From CAIKMD01 sp035552195 (GTDB taxonomy: Bacteria > Pseudomonadota > Alphaproteobacteria > ATCC43930 > CGMCC-115725), in the NCBI GenBank assembly GCA_035552195.1, contig DASZLU010000026.1:1-64000 (forward strand): DNA of 64,000 bases, given 5' to 3'. Below are positions 18,365 through 25,915 of the stretch, piece by piece. The translations under genes were made by a program, and so were the position numbers. How positions within the stretch are numbered: position 1 is the first letter of the stretch; each line of letters starts with the position of its first letter. The notes under the pieces were generated by a model. That model worked only from the letters and a program-made list of their open reading frames with translations, did not search any database and was not told the DNA's origin.

Positions 18365-19294
18365 TCAAACGGGGCGCCAGGCGAGAACCGAATAGGCCTC
18401 GTGATAAAGCCCGCCGAACGCGACGCGGCGCGAGGCGAGGAGTTCGCCCTTGCCTTCGCGGCACTTCGCTAAAACATAGGGCAGGTAGCCGCGAAGATAA
18501 CCGCGTTTCAAATGATAGCGCCGTGCCCGATCGTCGAAGAAGGATTGCTCGTCGTAATGCTCGTATACCGGCTCGACATGAAGGCAGAGCGGCGGCCGGC
18601 GCTCGAACATGAAGTCGCAGAAGGGCTGCCAGCGTGTCTCGAGCTGCTCCATCGCATGGACGGTGAGCAACGCGCAGTTGGGCTCGGTGGGGGCCCAGCC
18701 GCTCGCCGTGAGCATATTGAAGACCTCGCCGCGGATGGCTTTGCCGGTCTCGCGGGCCATCTGGGTGTAGATATCGACGCAGACCGGGGCCCAATCGGCG
18801 CCGACCAGCGAGGCGTTTGGAAAGAGTTCGGACAGCAATAAGATATTGATGCCGGTCCCCGCGCCGAATTCGGCGATCATGGGTGAACCGCCGAGGAATT
18901 CGTCGAAGATGATCGCGCGCAAAGCGAGACCGAGATTGTATTCGAACATCCGATCGAGCGGGCGGATATAGCGCCCGAAGAGTCGGCAGAGCGGCTCGTC
19001 GTGAAAATATTGCGGGCGCAGCGTTTCGCGGCTGATGCCGGTCTGCTTTAGTCCGGCCGCGATTTCGCCCCATCCGCGGATCCAGACTGTCGGATCGTCC
19101 TCACCGGAGCGGCGCAGATTTTCTTCGCGGATTGTCCGCTCGACGCGCTCGGCCACCTCGGCGGCTTCGTGCTCGCTGAGCTCGCGATACGGTAGAGCGG
19201 GCAGCGGTGAGCGCCCGAGGGCCGCTTCCACCTGCGCGCGGCTGCGGCCGGTCAATCGAGCGAGATCGTCGTGGCTTACCAGCAAATCACCCAT
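18365..19294 (-). CDS. SAM-dependent methyltransferase-like protein
   Basis: 309 residues. The middle of the protein carries a class I methyltransferase signature: MIAEFGAGTGINILLLSELFP then LVGADWAPVC. The N-terminal ~90 residues are helical and contain a Leu-rich segment plus ELSEHEAAEVAERVERTIREE. Later parts (LHVEPVYEHYDEQSFFDDRA) are typical of small-molecule methyltransferases in surface-sugar clusters. Acceptor unknown. It diverges from the SDR gene at 19416. Confidence 0.7.
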   Translation of the reverse strand: MGDLLVSHDDLARLTGRSRAQVEAALGRSPLPALPYRELSEHEAAEVAERVERTIREENLRRSGEDDPTVWIRGWGEIAAGLKQTGISRETLRPQYFHDEPLCRLFGRYIRPLDRMFEYNLGLALRAIIFDEFLGGSPMIAEFGAGTGINILLLSELFPNASLVGADWAPVCVDIYTQMARETGKAIRGEVFNMLTASGWAPTEPNCALLTVHAMEQLETRWQPFCDFMFERRPPLCLHVEPVYEHYDEQSFFDDRARRYHLKRGYLRGYLPYVLAKCREGKGELLASRRVAFGGLYHEAYSVLAWRPV

Positions 19295-19415
19295 CGCACG
19301 CGCACCCCGTAAGACCTTGCTCGTTATAGCGGCTCGCCGGGCAACGGCAATTCGCCGGCCAGCCCGTTTCCGCTATCATCAGGCCCACATTCGATCCGAT
19401 TCCGATGGGGTCCGC

Positions 19416-20165
19416 TTGCCGAATCAGTCGAAAGGCGCCTGCATCGTCACCGGCTCCGCGCGCGGTATCGGGGCGGCAACGGCGTTTGCGGCGGCGCGGC
19501 GCGGTTACGCCGTCTGCGTCAACTACGTGGATGCACAGGCCGCCGCCGACCGTGTCGCCGCCGACATCCGCAATCGGGGCGGCGCGGCGATCAGCATTCG
19601 TGCGGATGTCAGTTCTTCCGCCGACGTCGCGACGCTCTTTGCGGCGGTGGACCGCGAATTGGGAGTGGTGACCGCGCTCGTGAACAACGCCGGTATCAGC
19701 GGTGGGCGCCGGCCGATCGTCGATATGCCGCCACAAGATTTCGCCCGCGTCGTCGATATCAATCTACGCGGGACGTTCCTCTGCAGCCAGGCCGCCATCG
19801 CCCGGATGGCGCGGTCGCGGGGCGGGGCGGGGGGCGCGATCGTCAACTTATCGACGGCGGCGGTGCGCACGGGCGGGCGCCAGATCGCGGCCTATGTCGC
19901 CGCCAAGGCCGGAATCGAGGGGCTGACACGAGCGCTTAGCCTGGAGCTTGCCGAGGAAGGGATCCGGGTGAACGCGATTGCGCCCGGCATTATCGCCACC
20001 GATCAGCAGCCTGCCGACGAAGCCTGGCGTGCGCGGGCTGCCGCAGGCGTGCCACTCGGCAGGCTGGGCAGCGCCAGCGAGGTCGCCGATGGCATCATGT
20101 GGCTGCTTTCGGCGGAAGCGGCTTACGTCACGGGCGCCGTGCTCGATATAACGGGCGGCCGCTGA
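19416..20165 (+). CDS. Short-chain dehydrogenase/reductase (classical SDR)
   Basis: 249 residues from a TTG at 19416 (SD GGGG six bases upstream). The frame is open far upstream but SDR similarity begins here. Motifs: TGSARGIGAA (TGxxxGxG cofactor loop), NNAG, catalytic Ser in VNLST and YVAAK for YxxxK, and the end of the family in VTGAVLDITGGR. NAD(P)-dependent oxidoreductase of the FabG-like group; substrate unknown. Could reduce a keto-sugar or an acyl group, or be unrelated to the glycan locus. Confidence 0.8.
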   Translation: MPNQSKGACIVTGSARGIGAATAFAAARRGYAVCVNYVDAQAAADRVAADIRNRGGAAISIRADVSSSADVATLFAAVDRELGVVTALVNNAGISGGRRPIVDMPPQDFARVVDINLRGTFLCSQAAIARMARSRGGAGGAIVNLSTAAVRTGGRQIAAYVAAKAGIEGLTRALSLELAEEGIRVNAIAPGIIATDQQPADEAWRARAAAGVPLGRLGSASEVADGIMWLLSAEAAYVTGAVLDITGGR

Positions 20166-20189
20166 CGTCTGTTGCCGCTTCCGAACGCG

Positions 20190-21218
20190 CTATCGCACGA
20201 AGCCGCGCCGAGCGCGCGCGAGTTGAGAATAGCTCTCCGGCTCGTAGAGCACGATACGCGTTCCGTTCGTTTCTATCTCGAACGGCACCATCAGATAATC
20301 CTTGAGTGAGTCGAGCACGGTCTGGCGTTTCTTCGGCTCGACGAAAAGCAGCACGAACCCACCGCCGCCGGCACCGAGCAACTTGCCCCCGACGGCGCCC
20401 GCGCCGCGTGCCCGCTCGTAGATCTCGTCGATCATCGGTGTCGAGACTTCCGGCGAAATGCTTCGCTTCAGTTCCCAGGTCTCGTGCAGCAGAGCACCGA
20501 AATCGCGCAGATCGCCCGCGCCAGTTAGCACATCGGCGGCCTCATAGACCATCGCATGCATGCGGGTCAGGATTTCGGTCTTGTTCGGGATCGATTCGAT
20601 CTGCTTTGCGGCGACTTGCGAAGCCGTGCGCGCGACGCCGGTATAGATGAGCAGCATATGGTCTTCGAGCGCCTTCTGGCGCGGCGCCGAGATCGGTACT
20701 GGACGCACCTGGAACGCGCCCGAGCGATCGATCTCGACAAGATTGAGTCCGCCATGCGCCGTCGTGATCTGGTCCTGAATGCCGACATTTTCTTTGAGCA
20801 ATTCCTGCTCGAGATAGATCGCTTCGGTGGCGAGTTTGCGTTTCGAGACGAGCTCGCCCTTCAAAGCATAGAGCGCGTGCAGTATCCCGACGGCGAAAGC
20901 CGAGCTGGAGCCAAGGCCGGTTCGCGCCGGCAAATCGCCGTCGTGGTGGATTTCCAACCCGCCATCGATCTTCAAATGATGAATCGCTTCGCGCACGGCC
21001 GGGTGCTGGATATCCGACGTTTCCTGCACCAATTCGATCTTCGACCAGACGATGCGGTGGCGATGTTCGAAGAAAGGCGGATAGAAGCGACAGCTGATGT
21101 AGCAATAGCGATTGATCGAGGCGGCAAGCACGGCGCCGCCATGCTCGCGGAACCACACGGGATAGTCGGTGCCACCGCCGAAGAACGAAATCCGATAGGG
21201 TGTCGAGGTAATGATCAT
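20190..21218 (-). CDS. hddA: D-glycero-alpha-D-manno-heptose-7-phosphate kinase-like GHMP kinase
   Basis: 342 residues from ATG at 21218 (MIITSTPYRISFFGGGTDYP); the open frame extends to 21248 but the family N-terminus is here. GHMP motifs: FGGGTDYP near the N-terminus, ATP-binding LPARTGLGSSSAFAVG, and KLLGAGGGGFVLLF near the C-terminus. HddA phosphorylates D-glycero-D-manno-heptose 7-phosphate at C1, the kinase step towards GDP-D-glycero-alpha-D-manno-heptose. The matching phosphatase and guanylyltransferase activities seem fused at 43591-44796, about 22 kb away. Related kinases act on fucose or other sugars, so the substrate is by family resemblance plus context. Confidence 0.75.
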   Translation of the reverse strand: MIITSTPYRISFFGGGTDYPVWFREHGGAVLAASINRYCYISCRFYPPFFEHRHRIVWSKIELVQETSDIQHPAVREAIHHLKIDGGLEIHHDGDLPARTGLGSSSAFAVGILHALYALKGELVSKRKLATEAIYLEQELLKENVGIQDQITTAHGGLNLVEIDRSGAFQVRPVPISAPRQKALEDHMLLIYTGVARTASQVAAKQIESIPNKTEILTRMHAMVYEAADVLTGAGDLRDFGALLHETWELKRSISPEVSTPMIDEIYERARGAGAVGGKLLGAGGGGFVLLFVEPKKRQTVLDSLKDYLMVPFEIETNGTRIVLYEPESYSQLARARRGFVR

Positions 21219-21559
21219 TGTGCTTCGTGCTTTCCGGCCCGAAAACAAAGAATATTTCTAATTCAATGGTTTGCGCCTGACAAGCCGTCGGGCGCGGCAC
21301 GTCGCGGCGCGATGCATTCTCGGGTCGCCGCCAATATCGATCAACGCATAAATGAGCGCGCGACGACGAGCATCGCACGGCGCCGGCGTCAGCGTGGCCT
21401 TATCTTCGGCGCGTGACGGTCCTGAGGAAGCGTCCGATCGATTCGGTGACCGTATGCACGCGGGTCAACGGCTGAGGCGTAATTGCCGAGCCGGGATGTC
21501 ACTTTTTGTCATCGTTCGCGGAATAATTCCCCCGCGCGATCTTTCCACTGCGATGCGAG
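21219..21559. other. Gene-free divergent region between hddA-like and acyltransferase genes
   Basis: 341 bases between two divergent starts. A 91-codon plus-strand frame (21352-21627) overlaps it but has Arg/Ala/Ser-rich shadow-like composition and overlaps the acyltransferase start, so I do not call it. The region presumably holds both promoters; I see no clear sigma-70 boxes or repeats. Confidence 0.5.
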
Positions 21560-22816
21560 ATGATTACGAATACGATTCGAGATCGGTTGTCTCGTATTTT
21601 TTGGGTGGCGCTTGTTGTGATCGATAATGCGTTCGGAAGCGATGTTCAACCGCCTCGCAAGATCGAAGATATCGAAGTCCTTCGGGCGCTTGCGATCGCC
21701 TATGTCCTCGTGGCCCACCTTCCCGCCCTGCTCGGTCAGGTCGGCGTTCCGCTCACGCGGTTCGAGCAGATTTTCAATCTAGGGAGTGGCGTCGATCTTT
21801 TCTTTGTCATTTCCGGCTTCGTGATCGCGCGGTCGTTCTTCTCCGAAAAAAATCTCGAAACGAGCAAAGGGCAGCAACTCGCGCTCTTTTGGGTGCGACG
21901 AATATTCCGTATTTGGCCCGCCGCGTGGTTCTGGCTCGCAGTCTCTTTGCTCTTCACGGCGTTTTTCAATCGGTCTGGCGTGTTCGGCGATTTGCGAATA
22001 AACACCGGCGACGCGATCGCGGCCTTTTTCCAATACGCGAACATTCACCTTTGGCAATGCAACGTATTGCACGCCGTAGCGTGCGCCAATGGCGGCGTTC
22101 CAACCGGGATCTATTGGTCGCTCTCGCTCGAAGAACAGTTCTATTTTGTTTTTCCGCTCGTCGCCTTGTTGCTGAAGGGCCGGGCTCGTCTACTGTTTTT
22201 CGCCGCGTTTTTTGTGGTGCAGATGGCCTCGGTCAAGGTCGGGCTGCTATGGTTCATTCGCTCCGATGGGCTCATCGCGGGCGTCCTGTTGGCGCTGATG
22301 CCCGAGGCTGTGCGCGGCCGATTCGAGCCGACGATCTTGCGGTTTCCGGCGGCACAGATCATCGCGACGGTGATCCTTGTCCTGTCGCTCGGGCTGCTGT
22401 CATCGCCAGACGCCATGCGTATCTGGCCTCTCGCGGCGAGCAGCTTGCCGATTATCGCCGGTCTCCTGGTTTTCGCGGCGTCGTTTGCCCGGGGCTATCT
22501 GGGCAGCTTTGGTCCGTTGCGGCCGATCGTTCTATGGATCGGGTCGCGTTCCTATGCGCTTTACCTTTGTCATTTCGTCGCCTATTGCGCGACTCAGGAA
22601 CTATGGATCAGCGTCATCGGCCGCTTTGGTACTGATCTGCGCTATGTCGTTGCCCTAAGCCTGACGGGGGCGATGTTGTTGGCCGGCTTTGCCGAACTCA
22701 CCTATCGTGCCATCGAGATGCCGTTGCGTGCCCGAGGTTATGCGCTCACCGCGGCTTTGCAGCGGCACTTCGGCGAAAAGCGGCGATTGTTGGGGCGTAC
22801 GGTCGAAAGGGCATAA
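21560..22816 (+). CDS. Acyltransferase family 3 membrane protein (OafA/YrhL-like)
   Basis: 418 residues with about ten hydrophobic segments. Family markers: IEDIEVLRALAIAYVLVAHLP with the conserved Arg and His of the first membrane block, GVDLFFVISGFVIARSF, and the later YWSLSLEEQFYFVFPL. These proteins acetylate or otherwise acylate surface sugars (O-antigen, exopolysaccharide) at the inner membrane using a cytoplasmic acyl donor. Fits decoration of the glycan made here. Confidence 0.88.
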   Translation: MITNTIRDRLSRIFWVALVVIDNAFGSDVQPPRKIEDIEVLRALAIAYVLVAHLPALLGQVGVPLTRFEQIFNLGSGVDLFFVISGFVIARSFFSEKNLETSKGQQLALFWVRRIFRIWPAAWFWLAVSLLFTAFFNRSGVFGDLRINTGDAIAAFFQYANIHLWQCNVLHAVACANGGVPTGIYWSLSLEEQFYFVFPLVALLLKGRARLLFFAAFFVVQMASVKVGLLWFIRSDGLIAGVLLALMPEAVRGRFEPTILRFPAAQIIATVILVLSLGLLSSPDAMRIWPLAASSLPIIAGLLVFAASFARGYLGSFGPLRPIVLWIGSRSYALYLCHFVAYCATQELWISVIGRFGTDLRYVVALSLTGAMLLAGFAELTYRAIEMPLRARGYALTAALQRHFGEKRRLLGRTVERA

Positions 22817-22935
22817 CGAGCCGTCGGGCACGGGCTGATCGCCGGCGTCGCCGCGCCGAAGCCGTGACCAACGTTGCAGCGTTATCGCCGGATCAGTAGA
22901 ATCTGAGGAACTTAAGATCTTATTGTGGTCGTGAT

Positions 22936-23889
22936 TTGAGCGCTTCTGCAGCAACTCTGAATTTAAGCGAGCGAGCCGGGCGCCTTACACGCGTTGTCGA
23001 GCGCGCCGATGTCGTGGCGGATTTTCCGCTGCTCAAAGTCGTTCGCATGCCGGAAGAGATATTCGCCCGCCTTGAAGGCACGGCGCTGATCTATATTTGG
23101 CACAGCCTGTGTCGAGCCCATCCGCACCGCCACTTCACGCTGTCGCCGAACGTGCTTCGCGAGCACGTCGACGAGATACTGACCCTGCCGAATCGAACCC
23201 CGAACGGTGTTCTGTTGCCGCGTCGCGATACGTTTCACGCGTTCAACATGATCCACCAGGCGCTGACGAATGTCCTCGATGCCGCGGGGATGCTGAAATC
23301 TTTCGCCTCTCTTCAGATTCCCTGCAATGTCCGGATTGTCAGCGGGGCGCCCGATCCCGAAGCCGATGCCAGGAGCTACGCCTCGGCCAAGATGCACACC
23401 GACGTCTGGAACGGCGAACCGGTGAGCTCGATCCTCTTCAATATCCCGGTGCTTGGCGATCCGAAAGCGGTCGATCTGCGCTTCTACGAACCGCGCTCGT
23501 TCCCGGAAGAGCTCCGTGTCGGCTTGCGCGATTATGAACTCGGTCGGGGCGTGACGGATAGCGCGGTTGAGTATCCGGCAAAATTCGAGATGGGCCACAT
23601 CTATGTGTCGGATGCGCTGTCGCTGCATCGGACTCTGCGCGTGCAGCCGACGCTGCGCGTATCGCTGGATTTTCGGGCGATCTCTCGCGAGCTGCTGGCG
23701 GGCGAATCCGCCGATCATTCCACGTCGCGCGCGGTTTACGTCGCGCCGGAGGCTTGGCAAGCGGCGGGACTGACGACCATTCTCGCCAGCGGCGACCCGT
23801 TGGACGCTTTCCAGCGCCGCGCCAAAGGCGAAGCCGTCGCGCGTGAAGCGCTGTCGGTCGTTGCCATCGACGACATGTCCGAGGGCTAG
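22936..23889 (+). CDS. Putative non-heme Fe(II)/2-oxoglutarate dioxygenase-like protein
   Basis: 317 residues from a TTG start at 22936 (weak; no good SD, the true start may be inside). The segment KMHTDVWNGEPVSSI offers an HxD pair, and SLHRTLRVQPTLRVSLDFR supplies a distal His followed by Arg as in 2-oxoglutarate-dependent dioxygenases. The general pattern reminds me of StrG-like proteins from aminoglycoside clusters. If right, it hydroxylates or otherwise oxidises a sugar. The match is by eye only. It ends overlapping the convergent FkbM-GT2 gene by 4 bases. Confidence 0.5.
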   Translation: MSASAATLNLSERAGRLTRVVERADVVADFPLLKVVRMPEEIFARLEGTALIYIWHSLCRAHPHRHFTLSPNVLREHVDEILTLPNRTPNGVLLPRRDTFHAFNMIHQALTNVLDAAGMLKSFASLQIPCNVRIVSGAPDPEADARSYASAKMHTDVWNGEPVSSILFNIPVLGDPKAVDLRFYEPRSFPEELRVGLRDYELGRGVTDSAVEYPAKFEMGHIYVSDALSLHRTLRVQPTLRVSLDFRAISRELLAGESADHSTSRAVYVAPEAWQAAGLTTILASGDPLDAFQRRAKGEAVAREALSVVAIDDMSEG

Positions 23890-25811
23890 CGGCCCGCGGC
23901 CGTCCGATGCCGGCGGCGCGATGCGCTGAAGGCGCTGAGCGCGGAGACCGGCCAGAATGGGTGCGCGACGCATTCACGCAGCCCGACTTTGGCGGCCCCA
24001 AGATATCGACCTGCGCGCAACAGGAAGACAATCGAGCGCAGTATCTCGCGTGCGCGCCAAGAGCGAAGAAAGCGGCGCGCGCTTGCCGGTGCCCGGGGCG
24101 AAAGCCACTGGTCGGCGAGGCGAATATGCTCCCAGATATAGGCGGGTACGAGGTCTTTGCGTCCGTTGATCGTGCGCGAGCCTTCATGCATGCGCATTTC
24201 CGAGACGAACATCCCGAGCGATGCTTCCTGGACAGCGCCAAGCTTGGCGCGCAGCAGCCATTCTCGATCGGAGCTCTCCGCATAGGCAAGGTCGACCGGC
24301 CCAACGCGATCGAAGAGCGTTCGCCGACAAAATCTGGCGTTGAGCAGGGGGATGTCATCGAGGATGTTGGCGAGGGTCAGCGCAGTCATGTCGCGCCCGG
24401 CGATCACGCGAACGGTGGTCGTCCGATCGGGTTCATCTTTCGTGACGATGCGGCAATCACCGGTCCATATATCGACAGCCGGCGATTCTGCCGCGCATTG
24501 GGCCAGTCGATGAAACGCTCCCGGCAAAAGCCAATCGTCGCTGTTCAGCCAAATGACGAACTCACCTGTCGCCGCGGCGATGCCCGCCGCCCCCGCGCCT
24601 GTCGGCCCAGTACCCGAACCACGGATGATGTTGAGATGCGGATGTCGATGGCGCAGCGAGGTCGCGAATGCCTCGCTGCCGTCGTAGACGACAATATGCT
24701 CGACATTGCGATAGTCCTGAGCGCCGACGCTGGCGACGGCCTCGTCGATGAAGATCGAACTGTCGATTGCAGGCGTAACGACGGATATTCTCGGACTGCC
24801 GGAGGCCAGTCCGCTGCCGGATTCCGCGGCAAAATAGCCGGCCACATAATCGGCATGACGGATCGTACGGCCTGCGATTCCAGACGCCAGAAGATCGAGC
24901 AGCCGGTCGCAATCGATCAACCCGCCAAGCCGTTCTCTGCCGGCTTGGATCAGCTCGGCGGCGCAGTCATTGAGGCAATAGATCTCGAAAAGCGAGGCGA
25001 GCTTCAGCAACTGGGCCGGCGTTGCCTGCGCGAAGATTTCCGCGTTCGGCCCGATCAGAAGATCGCGGAAATAGAGCGCATTGCCGTCTTGGATCTGACC
25101 GTGAGTGGTGTAGGCAAAGAATCGCTCGCCCGTCGGCAGCCGGTAATCGGCGGTGCCGGGATAGGGCAGCGCTATCCGGCTCTGCTGCGAGAAGTCGAGG
25201 CCGTAGAGCCGCAGACCGTAGGTTTGCACGAAGTTGTCGAGGGCGGCAAAACCCGGCGAGCCGTTGATTTCACGCTGGAACCGGATTTCGCTCAGCAATC
25301 CCAGCATTTTCGGATTCTTGAGATAAGAAGCGGCACCTTGGAGAACATCCAGCTCCGCGCCTTCGACGTCGAGCTTGAGAAAGTCGAATGATGCCACGCC
25401 GTGACTCGCCAGGGCTTCTTCCAGCGCGCGCACCGCGACCTTCTGCTCGCCGACCGTGACGCCGTTGTCCCGATTCAAGAGCCGGCCGAAATAATCCATA
25501 TCGGTCTTGTAGAGGCCCGAGCTCGCGTTCAGCTTTGTCTCGTAGAACGTTGCCGTGCCTGATCTTCCCCCGACAGTCCAGGGCAAATAGACGACACCGG
25601 GCGATGCTTGGGCATTGAGCCGCGCGCATTCGCGTTCGTCGGGCTCGAAGCCGTAAATGCGTATATGATCACCGAAAGCACGCCATTCGGTATTGAAACC
25701 ACCGCGCGCTCCGAGGTCGACGATAACGACGGGATCGTCGCGAAGAACCGTCGTTTCCTGGACGAGATAGCGTGTCAGCAGCGGCTCTGATGCGGTGACG
25801 ATACCCACCAT
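23886..25811 (-). CDS. FkbM methyltransferase fused to family 2 glycosyltransferase
   Basis: 641 residues. Residues ~25-230 are an FkbM domain: VVIVDLGARGGFNTEW, YGFEPDERE, FDFLKLDVEGAELDVLQGA. Residues ~345-560 are a GT2 (GT-A) domain: RISVVTPAIDSSIFIDEAVASV, ATGEFVIWLNSDDWLLPGAF with a DD pair as metal-binding motif, and LYAESSDREWLLR-type acidic end. A linker of ~110 residues with hydrophobic helices joins them. The single frame is uninterrupted, so the fusion is real in this sequence. It could add a sugar and methylate it (or the chain end) as a cap, which is inference. Confidence 0.85.
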   Translation of the reverse strand: MVGIVTASEPLLTRYLVQETTVLRDDPVVIVDLGARGGFNTEWRAFGDHIRIYGFEPDERECARLNAQASPGVVYLPWTVGGRSGTATFYETKLNASSGLYKTDMDYFGRLLNRDNGVTVGEQKVAVRALEEALASHGVASFDFLKLDVEGAELDVLQGAASYLKNPKMLGLLSEIRFQREINGSPGFAALDNFVQTYGLRLYGLDFSQQSRIALPYPGTADYRLPTGERFFAYTTHGQIQDGNALYFRDLLIGPNAEIFAQATPAQLLKLASLFEIYCLNDCAAELIQAGRERLGGLIDCDRLLDLLASGIAGRTIRHADYVAGYFAAESGSGLASGSPRISVVTPAIDSSIFIDEAVASVGAQDYRNVEHIVVYDGSEAFATSLRHRHPHLNIIRGSGTGPTGAGAAGIAAATGEFVIWLNSDDWLLPGAFHRLAQCAAESPAVDIWTGDCRIVTKDEPDRTTTVRVIAGRDMTALTLANILDDIPLLNARFCRRTLFDRVGPVDLAYAESSDREWLLRAKLGAVQEASLGMFVSEMRMHEGSRTINGRKDLVPAYIWEHIRLADQWLSPRAPASARRFLRSWRAREILRSIVFLLRAGRYLGAAKVGLRECVAHPFWPVSALSAFSASRRRHRTAAGR

Positions 25812-25915
25812 TCCCGCCTATCTATTTGTCGGGTTATTCGAGCAGATTATCGCGAACGAGACCGGCGCGAAATATTGGTCTGGCCGAGAACCGAGGTCGT
25901 CGATGGCTTCGCTTT

